Source: JAEUHZ01 sp964552795
Lineage (GTDB): Bacteria; Planctomycetota; UBA1135; GCA-002686595
DNA length: 64,000 bases
NCBI GenBank assembly: GCA_964552795.1
Contig: CAZKIO010000001.1
Location: forward strand, 1 to 64,000
Direction of reading: 5' to 3'
Shown piece by piece: positions 10,227 through 19,226 of this stretch. The stretch's first letter is position 1. Every line of letters starts with the position of its first letter. The notes under the pieces are model-generated. The model had not been told where the DNA came from and did no database searches. It was given only the letters and a program-made list of their open reading frames with translations. The position numbers and the translations under genes are program-made.

Positions 10227-12365
10227 TCACGGCAGGCGGACGTCGTCGCCCGCGCCGTGCTGGTCGATCCCGTCGGGGCCGCAGGAGTGCAGCGTGTAGC
10301 CGGCGCCGTCCGCCGCGCGCTGGTAGACGAGCGCGCGCTTCCAGCCGTCCACCGGCAATTGTCGGCCGGGCAGGAACCCGTCGGGAAAGTCGGGTGTCCC
10401 CACGAGCAGTTCCTCGAGCGTCGCCGGGATCTTGCCGGTTTGCGCGCGGTACACGACCAGGGCGGTGCGCGCATCGCGCAAGGCGGAGAGCGTCGCCGCG
10501 CCGCCGTCCTCTGCCGGCGGTGCCTCGGCCGGCGCGTCGGCGATCGGCGTGCCCGTCGCAGGCCCCGCGCCGCGCCCCGGCCGCCGCTCGCTCGCCTGGG
10601 ACACGACGCGCGTCAGCAGGAACAGACCCAGCGGCGTCTCGGGCCCGAAGGACGATTCGGAGAACGTGCGAACGCGCTCCCCGCTGCGCACGCTCCAGCT
10701 CGCGGTCGGACGGAATCCCGCGAACAACTCCTTCGAGGTCGGCAACTGTTCGACGTCGACCGGCTTGCCCAGGTTCTGCGCGAGCATCGGGGCGAACCCG
10801 CGCGCTGCGTCGTAGAGCTTCCCGAGGAAGCCGGCCCAGTCCATGGTCGAGGCCTCGAACGCGCTCGCGGGCCGCCCGCTCTGCGCCGCGATCGGATGCC
10901 GCGCCTGCTGGGCGTCCTGCAGCCGCTTGATCTCGGCGCGCGCGACGCTGGCCGCGCTCGCCAGGATCACGCGATCGGACAGCACGGCGATCGCCGGCCG
11001 CGTCGGCTCGATTCCGCCCAGCATGTCCATGGCACCGCCGGCGCCGGCGGACGGCGCCGCGTCCTCCGGCGCTCCCGCGTCGCCGAACGACAGCGTGATC
11101 AGGTTCACCTTGCGGTAGGGCTTGCGTTCGATCGCGACCGACGGATACGCCGCCTGGATGCGCGCGAGCCAGGCGTCGAGTCCGCGCTCGAAACGCGCGG
11201 CGTCCTTCAGTTCCGCCGCCACCAGCGCGCGCGGCGTCGGCGGCACGAGGCCCTGGAACGGCATCAGGCAGATGGCGACCGACGCGCCGAGCCCGTCCGC
11301 GAGCCGCGGCTCGTCGGCCTTCCGCTCGGGCAGCGCGGTCGCGCCGTCGCCGGGCAGCGTCGCGAGCAACTGCTCCGCGAGCGCTTCAGCCTGCGCGGGA
11401 TCGATGGTCGTGACCCAGGCGCCGACGGCTTCGGGGGGCGCCAGCTCGTACGCGCGCGCCGCGAGCGCGCTTCGCCCGAGCGCCGCGTCGAGCGCCTTCG
11501 CCCCGCCCGTCGGCGTGAACAGGCTCTCGGTGACGAAGCGATCGCCGCGCAGTTGCACGCGCCAGCGCCCCTTCGCCGAAAGGAACGGCGCGACGGTCGA
11601 CACGGCGGCGCTCGCCAGCGGTCCGGGCAACGCTTCGCCGAGGAACGCCGGTCGTTCGTCGAAGTCGGCCAGGAGCTCGAGCACGGTGACGCCGGCCGGC
11701 TGCGTGAACTGCGCCGCGGGGTTCGATGCCGTCCAGGCCGGCAGCATGCCGCCTTCGGCAGCCGCTGCGCGCGCGGCGTACTCCTCGGGACGCGCGGCTC
11801 CCGCGCCGACGACGAGCCGTGCGTCGATGTTCGCGAGCCACGCCGCGGGCCACGCGTCGCCAAGCAGGTCCCCCAGCTCGACGATCGGGATCCTGCGCTC
11901 GCCGAGCGCGAGCTCCGCCGGCGCCCCGTCGGCCGCCGCGCCCGGCGCGGCCATGGCACCGAGCGCGGCGGCGGCCTGCGCCGCGGATTGCGCGTCGATG
12001 AAGTCCAGGATGCACCATGCGCCTGGCCGTGTTCCGCCGGTCGCGGGCGCGCCGTCGATTCCATGGAACGACGCCGAGGCGCGCGCCGCCGCCGACCAGG
12101 GCCACAACGGATCGTCGGGACGCGCGGGGTCAGGAGCGGGCATCACGCCCGCGAGGATCGCGCCCAGATCCCAGCCGACCTCCTTCGTGAGGTCCGCGAT
12201 GCGTTGCGCTCCGTCGCTCTTCACCAGGCGCACCGTCGGCGCCTGCGCGTAGGCAGCGAGGAGCGGCGCGACCGCGAGGGACTCGACGTACAGGTCCGCG
12301 CCTTCCGGATGGAGTGCGGCGTGCGGCGTTTGCGCCGACAGGGTGACGAGCAGCGTGAGGAGCAT
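10227..12365 (-). CDS. Large secreted protein with C-terminal pseudopilin-like (GspG-type) domain
   Basis: A 712-residue exported protein. The signal peptide is short (MLLTLLVTLSAQ). Residues 20-600 form a long Ala-rich region with repeated alpha/beta units. This kind of region is common in planctomycete secreted proteins of unknown function. The last about 90 residues (DARTALVVYRAQTGKIPAT, then PVDGWKRALVYQ and CGPDGIDQHGAGDD) resemble the C-terminal globular domain of type II secretion major pseudopilins (GspG), including the final Gly/Asp calcium-loop-like stretch. The usual prepilin N-terminal helix is absent. It starts 53 bp after the upstream secreted gene and probably shares its transcript. 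Confidence 0.7.
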   Translation of the reverse strand: MLLTLLVTLSAQTPHAALHPEGADLYVESLAVAPLLAAYAQAPTVRLVKSDGAQRIADLTKEVGWDLGAILAGVMPAPDPARPDDPLWPWSAAARASASFHGIDGAPATGGTRPGAWCILDFIDAQSAAQAAAALGAMAAPGAAADGAPAELALGERRIPIVELGDLLGDAWPAAWLANIDARLVVGAGAARPEEYAARAAAAEGGMLPAWTASNPAAQFTQPAGVTVLELLADFDERPAFLGEALPGPLASAAVSTVAPFLSAKGRWRVQLRGDRFVTESLFTPTGGAKALDAALGRSALAARAYELAPPEAVGAWVTTIDPAQAEALAEQLLATLPGDGATALPERKADEPRLADGLGASVAICLMPFQGLVPPTPRALVAAELKDAARFERGLDAWLARIQAAYPSVAIERKPYRKVNLITLSFGDAGAPEDAAPSAGAGGAMDMLGGIEPTRPAIAVLSDRVILASAASVARAEIKRLQDAQQARHPIAAQSGRPASAFEASTMDWAGFLGKLYDAARGFAPMLAQNLGKPVDVEQLPTSKELFAGFRPTASWSVRSGERVRTFSESSFGPETPLGLFLLTRVVSQASERRPGRGAGPATGTPIADAPAEAPPAEDGGAATLSALRDARTALVVYRAQTGKIPATLEELLVGTPDFPDGFLPGRQLPVDGWKRALVYQRAADGAGYTLHSCGPDGIDQHGAGDDVRLP

Positions 12366-12418
12366 GTGCGGAGCGCCCTGCGTGGATGGATGCCCGGCGC
12401 GAAAGGCCGCGAGCGGGA

Positions 12419-13915
12419 CTACATGCCGCCGAACTTCTTCAGCTCGGCTTCGTTCTTCAGGATCTCGGCCTCGAGCGCCTTGGCGGCCTCGGCTACCGAC
12501 TTCTTGTCCTTGCGCGCGGTCACCGCGGCCTGGAACTTCTTCAGCTTCTCCCCCACCGCGGCGTTGCCGCCGTCCATCGCGTAGGCGACGACCAGCCCCG
12601 CCTCGTTGATGAGCTTCTCGCTGTCGGGGATCTCGTCGAGCGTCAGGCGGAAGTCGAACACCTGCTTCAACTGCCGCAGGCCGCCGCGGTCCGCGATGTT
12701 CTTCGCCGACCACTTGCGCGCCCACAGCGGATCGCCGCCGATGCCGACGGTATTGTCGCGGTAGTAGCGCTCGGCGTAGGTGGCCGCGCCGTAGCGGAAC
12801 CAGCGCGGGACCAGCTTCTCGTCGTAGAACGCGTCCCAGAACTGCTCGGGCCGCATCTGCGTCTTCTTCGCGCGCTGGAGCACCTTGGAGCTGGGATCGA
12901 GCGCCTCGCCGAACGATTGGCCCAGCGCGTGGCGCACGCTGTGCACGCCCCAGCGGTTGCCCGTGTCGGAGGACGCGTCCCAGTAACCCGCGCCTGCGTT
13001 CAAGAACGCGCCGTTGGCCGGGTCCACGGCCGAATCCGCGTAGTACGCGTGGTGCAGCGACGAGAAGCCCAGCGCGTCGGTGTTCGGCCGGCTCGCCGTC
13101 TGGCTGCCGCCCGCGTACTCGGAGTACTGCTTCTGGTCGCGGAAGACGATCACGATCACGGGCTGCTCGGGCTTCGTTCCGTACACGCGCACCAGTTCGT
13201 CGTAGGCGAAGTCCAGCTCGCGCTTCACCTTCTGCAGCGCGACGTCGCGGTCGACCGTCGTGTACATGTGGAAGCGGTCGCCCGGGATGCGCCACCAGGT
13301 GTCGATCTCGGAGTGGTAGACGTCCGCGTCGGCCAACGACAGCCACTGGTCGCCGCACTTCCACATGCCGTTCTCGGCGTTGCCCTTCTCGTCGGGCGGG
13401 ATCCAGTCCATGTCCTGGCGGATCCAGCCCTCGGCGATCTTCTTGGCCGCCTCGGCGTCGACCCACATGCCGCTCGCGTCGCGCACGAAACCGCGCTCGA
13501 GGTACGGCAGGTCGGCCGCGGGCACCCACTCCCCCTTCCACTCGACGAGGCCCTGCGCGGTCTTCTCGGCGACCTCCTTCTCGCGGATGTACTCGTCGAT
13601 CTTCTTCTGGTTGGGGAACCACTTCCCGTCGTGGAAGATGTTCCCGAGCGCCACGTTGGCCTCGCGGTGCTCCGGGTCCAGCTTCACGATCCGGCGCAGG
13701 ATCGTCTTGCCCTCCTTGTCGCGCTTGGTCTCGGCGCACCATTCGTAGAGCTTCCACAGCTTCGCGACGTCCTGTCCGGCCTCGGTCTTGCGCTTCTCGA
13801 ATTCCTCGTCGGCGCGTGTCGCTGCCGCGGAGGGCACGGGTACGGGCGCGAACTCGGGGCGCGGGGCGGTCGTCGGCGGGGCGAGGAGGCAGGCGGCGAT
13901 GAGTGTCGAAAGCAT
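12419..13915 (-). CDS. Secreted protein of unknown function, degenerate gluzincin-like
   Basis: A 498-residue exported protein (signal peptide MLSTLIAACLLAPPTTA). Residues 40-140 are helical and Lys/Glu-rich with TPR-like spacing (DPEHREANVALGNIFHDGKW). The rest contains FHMYTTVDRDVA, VIVFRDQKQYSEYAG and VRHALGQSFGEAL, an order resembling secreted planctomycete gluzincin-like proteins. In those proteins the zinc motif HExxH sits where this one has HALGQ, so the metal site is lost and the protein is probably non-catalytic. The strong ribosome site AGGAGG lies upstream of the ATG. It is the first gene of a minus-strand run of five and shares a 353-bp divergent spacer with the cyclophilin gene. 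Confidence 0.6.
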   Translation of the reverse strand: MLSTLIAACLLAPPTTAPRPEFAPVPVPSAAATRADEEFEKRKTEAGQDVAKLWKLYEWCAETKRDKEGKTILRRIVKLDPEHREANVALGNIFHDGKWFPNQKKIDEYIREKEVAEKTAQGLVEWKGEWVPAADLPYLERGFVRDASGMWVDAEAAKKIAEGWIRQDMDWIPPDEKGNAENGMWKCGDQWLSLADADVYHSEIDTWWRIPGDRFHMYTTVDRDVALQKVKRELDFAYDELVRVYGTKPEQPVIVIVFRDQKQYSEYAGGSQTASRPNTDALGFSSLHHAYYADSAVDPANGAFLNAGAGYWDASSDTGNRWGVHSVRHALGQSFGEALDPSSKVLQRAKKTQMRPEQFWDAFYDEKLVPRWFRYGAATYAERYYRDNTVGIGGDPLWARKWSAKNIADRGGLRQLKQVFDFRLTLDEIPDSEKLINEAGLVVAYAMDGGNAAVGEKLKKFQAAVTARKDKKSVAEAAKALEAEILKNEAELKKFGGM

Positions 13916-14268
13916 GGGGGCCCCTCCTGGTGGGGGCTGGGGACGACTCGGCAGGGTAGCAGGAGCCCGCCCCGGGGGGCCTCGCCTTGTCGGCCTCCGG
14001 AGCGCTGGCTAGGATGCCCCCCCTCCTGGCACGGGACACGGTTTCCACCAAGTTCCGGAATGGGCCGCATTTCCGCCGATCCTGGCAGAAGGCGGCGTTC
14101 CGGCTCGCGGACAGCCCACGGGGCGCGCGAAGACGGTGGGCCGCGGCGCTGGCCGGGTTGCCCAATCCCGACGAACCCGCGCGCCGAGACCGGTCCAAGC
14201 CCGGCCGCTAATACCCAGTTGAACACCCATTAGCCCCACCTTGACGGTCTAGGGGCTGGAGTCGAGCG
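13916..14268. other. 353-bp divergent intergenic region
   Basis: This spacer lies between the two divergent genes at 13915 and 14269. It holds an AGGAGG ribosome site for the minus gene, TAGGAT (14009-14014) and TAATAC (14209-14214), both possible plus-strand -10 elements. A 6-bp stem (AGCCCC 14232-14237 with GGGGCT 14252-14257) sits just before the cyclophilin start. A plus-strand open frame at 13987-14211 looks non-coding. No RNA gene was recognised. Confidence 0.5.
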
Positions 14269-15297
14269 ATGGCAGCACACAAGGCCGCTACGGCGGTCAC
14301 GATCGCCCCGGTCGAGGAGAAGTCCGCGTTCGAGAGTTTCGTCGCGCGCACCTGGAAGCTGGCCGCGTTCATCGCGGTCGTGGGAGCGGGGATCATCCTC
14401 TACGTGCAGCATCAAAGCCGCACCGAGCACGAGGCCAACGATCACTCGTGGGATCGCGTGCTCAGCGTCGCGCGCGAGGATCGCTTCTCACGCATGCTGG
14501 AGGGCGAGGCGGCCGCGTTCGAGGAAGCCGCGCGAAATGCCGCGGGAAAACAAGCCGGACCTTGGGCGTTGTACCTGGCGGCAACCTCCGCGGCGGACGC
14601 CCAGGACTACGAGACGGCCAAGGCCGCGCTGGGGCGCCTGAAGCAGGAATACCCGGCGCATCCGCTGGTCGTCGACCGCTACCCTCTGGGGCCCGACGGC
14701 GAACAGCGCTCCCTCATCGAGCACATGAGCGCGCGCCTGGACTCGCAAGCGGGCTGGAGGGCGGCGCATGCCACGCTGTTCGAGAACCCGCCGCTGCCCG
14801 CCGACGCGCCGCGCGTGCGGCTGCGCACGGACAAGGGGGACATCGTCGTCGGCCTGTACACCAAGGAGGCCCCCCAGCACTGCGAGAACTTCCTCAAATT
14901 GGCCCGAGAGGGGTTCTATCAGGGCACCAAGTTCCACCGAGTGATCGCCGGCTTCATGATCCAGGGCGGTGACCCCAACACGATCGCGGGCGAACTCTCG
15001 ACCTGGGGACAGGGCGGCCCGGGCTACAAGGTTCCGCGCGAGGAGAACAGCCTGAAGCATTTCCCGGGGTTCTTGTCCGCCGCCAAGATGGGCAACGAGA
15101 CGGAGAGCTCCGGCAGCCAGTTCTTCATCACCACAGCATCTGCCAACCATCTGGATGGCAAACACGTCGTATTTGGGAAGGTGGTCGAGGGCATGGACGT
15201 GGTCCGCGCCATCGAGGGTCTCCCGATCGCTGCGGGCACGAGCGACCGCCCCGAGGCGCCCGCCGTGCTCCAGGCCACCGAGATCGAGGGTGGCTGA
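14269..15297 (+). CDS. Membrane-anchored cyclophilin-type peptidyl-prolyl isomerase
   Basis: A 342-residue protein with one N-terminal transmembrane helix (about 31-48, LAAFIAVVGAGIILYV), a helical TPR-like spacer (70-170), and a C-terminal cyclophilin domain from about 185. The catalytic and binding motifs are FHRVIAGFMIQGGDP (active Arg) and SSGSQFFITT. It probably speeds proline isomerisation during folding on the outer face of the inner membrane. GGAG precedes the ATG by 7 nt. A consensus parS site begins 4 bp after its stop codon and parB is convergent, so it is transcribed alone. Confidence 0.9.
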   Translation: MAAHKAATAVTIAPVEEKSAFESFVARTWKLAAFIAVVGAGIILYVQHQSRTEHEANDHSWDRVLSVAREDRFSRMLEGEAAAFEEAARNAAGKQAGPWALYLAATSAADAQDYETAKAALGRLKQEYPAHPLVVDRYPLGPDGEQRSLIEHMSARLDSQAGWRAAHATLFENPPLPADAPRVRLRTDKGDIVVGLYTKEAPQHCENFLKLAREGFYQGTKFHRVIAGFMIQGGDPNTIAGELSTWGQGGPGYKVPREENSLKHFPGFLSAAKMGNETESSGSQFFITTASANHLDGKHVVFGKVVEGMDVVRAIEGLPIAAGTSDRPEAPAVLQATEIEGG

Positions 15298-15300
15298 CCG

Positions 15301-15316
15301 TGTTCCACGTGGAACA
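15301..15316. other. parS: parS centromere site
   Basis: The 16-bp perfect palindrome TGTTCCACGTGGAACA is identical to a well-known chromosomal parS variant (consensus TGTTnCACGTGnAACA). It lies between the cyclophilin stop and the parB stop, 25 bp from parB. It is the nucleation site for ParB clamps. No second copy was noticed in the window by eye. Confidence 0.95.
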
Positions 15317-15340
15317 CCCCGGTCCCGAGGTCAGTCGCCG

Positions 15341-16219
15341 CTAGACCTCGGGCCGCGGGGCGAGCCGGGCGCAGAGTCGGTCCAGGTCCTCGCGCCCGTA
15401 GTACTCGATCACGATCTGGCCGCGGTAGCCTGGCTGGTTGCGCACCGCGACCTTGGCTCCCAGGCTCTCGGCCATGCGCGCCTCGAGCTCGGTCACCCAG
15501 GGGGTGCCGCGCGGGGCGGGGATCACGCCCTCCTTGGCCGGTGCGGCCGGCTTGGCCTGGGCGCGGACCTGAGCTTCCACTTCGCGAACGGAAAGTCCCT
15601 GGCGAACGATGCGGCTGACGAAGTCCGCGATCCCGTCCTCGTTCGGAAGCCCCAGCAGCGCACGGGCGTGCCCCATGGACAGCAAACCCGACTGCAGGGC
15701 GGCCTGAGCGACCTCGGGGAGCTCCAGGAGGCGGACGTGGTTGGCCACGGTCGCGCGCTTGAGCCCCACCTTGTCGGCGACCTGCTCCTGCGTGAGGCTG
15801 AGCTCCTCGCCCATCCGCCGGTAGCCCTTGGCGCGCTCGATCGGATCGAGATCCTGGCGTTGCAGGTTCTCGACCAGCGCGAACTCCAGCATCTGCTGGT
15901 CGGTGACGTCGGCACGCACGATCGCCGGGATGGTCTTGAGCCCCGCGATTCGAGCTGCGCGCACGCGTCGCTCGCCCGCGATCAGCTCGTGCCCGCCGCC
16001 GTGGGGGCGGACCACCACGGGCTGGAGAACGCCATGCGTCCGAATGCTGGCCGCCAACTCCTCGAGGGCGGCTGGATCGAAGACCGTCCGCGGCTGGTGG
16101 CGGTTGGGCTGCACCGAGTCCAGCGGGATCTCCGCCGACGGTCCGCCCGATCCAGCCTGTGCCTCGGCCGCGGCGCCGCTGAGCAACGAACCCAAACCTC
16201 GACCCAATCGGCGTTCCAT
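15341..16219 (-). CDS. parB: Chromosome-partitioning protein ParB (CTP-dependent clamp)
   Basis: A 292-residue ParB. The N-terminus (RRLGRGLGSLLSG) carries the basic ParA-interaction sequence. Next comes the ParB/Srx domain with the CTP-binding AGERRVRAAR (GERR 82-85), then the helix-turn-helix that reads parS (LTQEQVADKVGLKRATVANHVRLLELP), and a C-terminal dimer domain (about 240-290). The strong ribosome site AGGAGG upstream fixes the ATG at 16219. ParA is not adjacent but lies 14 kb away at 30269, whereas parA and parB are usually neighbours. parS lies beside the 3' end of this gene. Confidence 0.95.
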   Translation of the reverse strand: MERRLGRGLGSLLSGAAAEAQAGSGGPSAEIPLDSVQPNRHQPRTVFDPAALEELAASIRTHGVLQPVVVRPHGGGHELIAGERRVRAARIAGLKTIPAIVRADVTDQQMLEFALVENLQRQDLDPIERAKGYRRMGEELSLTQEQVADKVGLKRATVANHVRLLELPEVAQAALQSGLLSMGHARALLGLPNEDGIADFVSRIVRQGLSVREVEAQVRAQAKPAAPAKEGVIPAPRGTPWVTELEARMAESLGAKVAVRNQPGYRGQIVIEYYGREDLDRLCARLAPRPEV

Positions 16220-16323
16220 TCCTGCCTCCTCTGTGCAGCGTTGTCGGACCCAGGGCAGGCTAGAGGGTGCGGGCCGCAGATCAAGAGGGCGCTGCCCGGG
16301 CAACGGGATCCCGGAGGCTCGTC

Positions 16324-17001
16324 GTGGGGGTGAGGCTCCTGCGCAACGTGACCCGGGTCGCGACCGCCTCGGTCCAGGACGGGGCACTCCTCGCCCTGGC
16401 GCTGCTCTGGCCGACCGTGCCGGTGCTCCTGCAGGGGCCGGACAGCGGCCACATGGACGGCAAGTTGTTCAGCTCTGCCGCTGTTTTTTACAATGTTGCT
16501 TTTATGGGGGCAGCCCTCGCGTGCGCCCGCGCCCTGGCCCGCTGGCCTCGGTTCGAGCCCATCACCTGGCCCCTGGGGGCCGGCCACCGGGGAACGCTGG
16601 CTTTCGCCTGGCTCCTTCTCCCCCCTCTATGTGTCGGAGCCGCCACCTTGCTGGTCTGCAGAGCGTCCGCCGCTTTCGGAGCCCACCCCGGCCTGGTGCT
16701 CGGGGGCGTGGCACAGATCGCCGCCCTCGGGTCGCTCCTTCTGCGGCTCCCGATCGCGCCCGGCGTGCGCCCCATGCTCCTCCTGCTCGCCGTCCTGCTG
16801 GCGCCGGCCCTGCCCGAGACCGGCATCGGGTCCCTGCTCGGAGCACTGCTGGGCGTCGCGACGTGGACGGCCCGGTCGGGTTTCCCTGGATGGGCGGCCG
16901 CCCTCGCGCCGATCCTTGCTCTCCTGTGTCTGGCCGCGGCGCTGCCCGCAGGGCGCGCACCGGGGCGATCCTCCCCGGCCACATCCATGGGCGATCGATG
17001 A
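16324..17001 (+). CDS. Polytopic membrane protein of unknown function
   Basis: About 225 residues with roughly seven hydrophobic segments (for example ALLALALLWPTVPVLL, FMGAALACARALA, GTLAFAWLLLPPLCVGAATL, MLLLLAVLLAPAL). I recognise no family. The start is GTG 16324 because GGAGG sits 6 nt upstream; GTG 16330 is an alternative. Its stop overlaps the ATG of the phosphoesterase gene (ATGA), so the two are coupled. The gene has an AT-rich patch near 16480-16505 but otherwise normal composition. Confidence 0.6.
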   Translation: MGVRLLRNVTRVATASVQDGALLALALLWPTVPVLLQGPDSGHMDGKLFSSAAVFYNVAFMGAALACARALARWPRFEPITWPLGAGHRGTLAFAWLLLPPLCVGAATLLVCRASAAFGAHPGLVLGGVAQIAALGSLLLRLPIAPGVRPMLLLLAVLLAPALPETGIGSLLGALLGVATWTARSGFPGWAAALAPILALLCLAAALPAGRAPGRSSPATSMGDR

Positions 17002-17732
17002 AGTACGGCATCCTCGGCGACATCCACGCCAACCTCACGGCGCTGCGCGCGGCACTCGCGTGCTTCGAGCGCCACGCGGTCGAGCGCATCCTCAGCGTCG
17101 GCGACGTCGTCGGCTACGGTGCCGCGCCGCGCGAGTGCATTCGCCTGCTCCAGGAGGCCGGAGTGCGCGTCGTGAAGGGCAACCACGACGCCGCATGCGT
17201 GCACGAGATGGACCTCTCGTACTTCAACGCGTATGCGCGCTCCGCCGTATTGTGGACGCGCACGCAGCTCACGCGCCAGGACAACACCTGGCTGGCCGCT
17301 TTGCCCTACACGCTGGATCTCGAGGATTGCAGCGTGTCGCACGGCACCTACCACAGGCCCGAGCTGTTCGACTACGTGCAGGGCCCGAGCGACGCCGACC
17401 CTTCGCTCGACTGCATGCCGACGCCGGTCTGCTTCGTGGGGCACACGCACGTGCCGGTCGCGCTCCTGCGTTTCGAGGACGATCCTCTGCGCACCGCGTA
17501 CACGCACGAACTCGTCGTCGATCTGGCCGACGTGCGCCGTGCGCTGGTGAACGTCGGCAGCGTGGGCCAGCCGCGCGACGAGGATCGCCGCGCGGCGTGC
17601 GCGATCTACGACACGGACACGCAGCGCGTGGAGATCGAGCGCGTCGCCTACGACATCGAGGTCGAGGCGCGACGCATCCGCGACGCCGGTCTGCCGACGG
17701 TGCTCGCCGAACGCCTGTTCCTGGGCGTGTGA
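16998..17732 (+). CDS. YfcE/MJ0936-type metallophosphoesterase
   Basis: A 244-residue calcineurin-like phosphoesterase. The metal-binding motifs appear in order: GDIHANL (residues 7-13), SVGDVVGYG, KGNHDA, a histidine near SHGTYH, and VGHTHVP; NVGSVGQPRD closes the domain. These are the five canonical blocks of the YfcE/MJ0936 class, which often hydrolyse phosphodiesters such as cyclic nucleotides. The ATG overlaps the stop of the membrane-protein gene. It ends 12 bp from the convergent HPr-fusion gene. Confidence 0.88.
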   Translation: MKYGILGDIHANLTALRAALACFERHAVERILSVGDVVGYGAAPRECIRLLQEAGVRVVKGNHDAACVHEMDLSYFNAYARSAVLWTRTQLTRQDNTWLAALPYTLDLEDCSVSHGTYHRPELFDYVQGPSDADPSLDCMPTPVCFVGHTHVPVALLRFEDDPLRTAYTHELVVDLADVRRALVNVGSVGQPRDEDRRAACAIYDTDTQRVEIERVAYDIEVEARRIRDAGLPTVLAERLFLGV

Positions 17733-17744
17733 ACGGCGGCCGCG

Positions 17745-19052
17745 TCAGCGCTCGCTGCGCAGGTAGGCCAGCTCGGCAGGCAGCCGATCCAGGCCGTCCT
17801 CGCCCAGCCCGGCCTCGAACAGGAGCTGCAGGTCGCGCAGCGGATGCTCGTCGCCGCGAAAGCAGAGGCGCCGCGCGTCGGGCATGGATCCGACCGTGAC
17901 CATCATCTCCAGGATCGAGCCCGCGTTGCAGGTCCTGCCGCCGACGATCAGCTCGACCGGCATGCCGTAGCGCTGAACGACGCCGACGATCAGCGCGGCG
18001 GGCCGCGCGTGGAGGATCAGGTCGTCGCGCAACACGACCTCGATCTCCTGGATGTTCGTGTAGGAGGGCAGCAGGTCCTCGGCCACGGAACGCCCGCGCA
18101 GCAGGCAGACCGCCGCATGGACGAGCAGGTGATTGAGGGTGACGTGTCGCACGTCGGACCGGGACACGAGCGCCTGCATGCGCAGCCCGACGCCGCCGTC
18201 GCGCATCGACCGTTCGTGACGTTCCACGAAATGCACGAGCTGCGTGACTGCCTCCAGGAGGTGCAGCGCGATCGACGCGTGGCCGCGCAGCTTGGGCAGT
18301 CGCGCGTCCTGCGTCTCGACTGCTGTGCCCTTGACCCATGTGTCGTAGGCCGACTGCAGGTTGTGAACGGACGCCTCGAGCGAGCGCGCGCGCTCTTCGG
18401 TGCAGTTCTCCTGCAGCCAGCGCTCCCGTTCGTCCTCGTCCGCGATGCGGGCGACGCCGAGCTTGCCGAACACCTGGGCCGCCTGCGCGAAGCGCGACGC
18501 GACCTCGGCGGTCTTCTGCTCGTCGCTCTCCAGCTCGTTCTGGCCCATGTTCCGCGGCAGCTTCCGCCGCGGCCCGTCGTGCGCCCAGCGGCTCTCGGGG
18601 AACTCCGCGTGCGCGGGCGCCGCACTCATGCCGCGCGCCTCGTCGATCGCGGCCTGCAGCAGCGCGCGCACGCTGGCCTGCAGGAACGCACGCGCGCGCG
18701 CCACGGACTCGGCGGCTGCGGCGAACTCGCCCGCCGAGAGCGCGGTCGGATAGCCGGCGAGGCGGCGCTCCAGGTGCGCGATGCTGAAGCCGGCCAGCGC
18801 GAAGCCGCGCGCCGACGCGATCAGCTCCCGCAGGAACGCGAACGTGCGGTTGTGGCGCGCGTCGAAGTCGTCGAGGAACGCCTCGACCGCGTCGGCCTCG
18901 CTCGCGAGCTGGAAGAAATGGCGCCGGCTCCAGGCCGCGTCCTCGCGCGCCAGCAGCGTGCCCGCCAGCCGGAAGAACATCTCGCCCTCCGCGGCCAAGA
19001 GGACCGCGAAGGCCTTTTCCGGGATGATTTGTTCCAGCGCGCCTTCGCCCAT
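17745..19052 (-). CDS. Helical domain fused to a C-terminal HPr-like phosphocarrier domain
   Basis: A 435-residue protein. Residues 1-335 are alpha-helical and Ala/Glu-rich with no family I recognise. From about 340 the sequence follows HPr of the sugar phosphotransferase system: LHARPAALIVGVVQRYG holds the phosphorylatable His (about residue 348) followed by Arg-Pro. GRTCNAGSILEMMVTVGS then matches the region of the regulatory Ser46. HPr is normally an 85-90 residue free protein, so a fusion to a large helical domain suggests a regulatory output rather than sugar transport. No enzyme I, EII or HPr kinase gene is in the window. It is convergent with the phosphoesterase and divergent from the sigma factor. 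Confidence 0.75.
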   Translation of the reverse strand: MGEGALEQIIPEKAFAVLLAAEGEMFFRLAGTLLAREDAAWSRRHFFQLASEADAVEAFLDDFDARHNRTFAFLRELIASARGFALAGFSIAHLERRLAGYPTALSAGEFAAAAESVARARAFLQASVRALLQAAIDEARGMSAAPAHAEFPESRWAHDGPRRKLPRNMGQNELESDEQKTAEVASRFAQAAQVFGKLGVARIADEDERERWLQENCTEERARSLEASVHNLQSAYDTWVKGTAVETQDARLPKLRGHASIALHLLEAVTQLVHFVERHERSMRDGGVGLRMQALVSRSDVRHVTLNHLLVHAAVCLLRGRSVAEDLLPSYTNIQEIEVVLRDDLILHARPAALIVGVVQRYGMPVELIVGGRTCNAGSILEMMVTVGSMPDARRLCFRGDEHPLRDLQLLFEAGLGEDGLDRLPAELAYLRSER

Positions 19053-19226
19053 CCGCCCGCCTCCGGCCGCGGCCGGAGCCCGCCATCCTACCCGGATCGC
19101 GTGCGCGAGCACCGGCGGGGGGGGGCCGCGTCGAGGCTCAAGATCGGCTTTCCGCCCGACCGAAGTGCCTTCCATCGCTCGGCCCCCCCGGCCGGCCGCC
19201 ACCTGCGTACTCATAGGAGCGCTGCC

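Noticed and set aside
13987..14211. 74-codon plus-strand frame before the cyclophilin gene
   Set aside because: No ribosome site and no recognisable sequence; likely a chance open frame in high-GC DNA.
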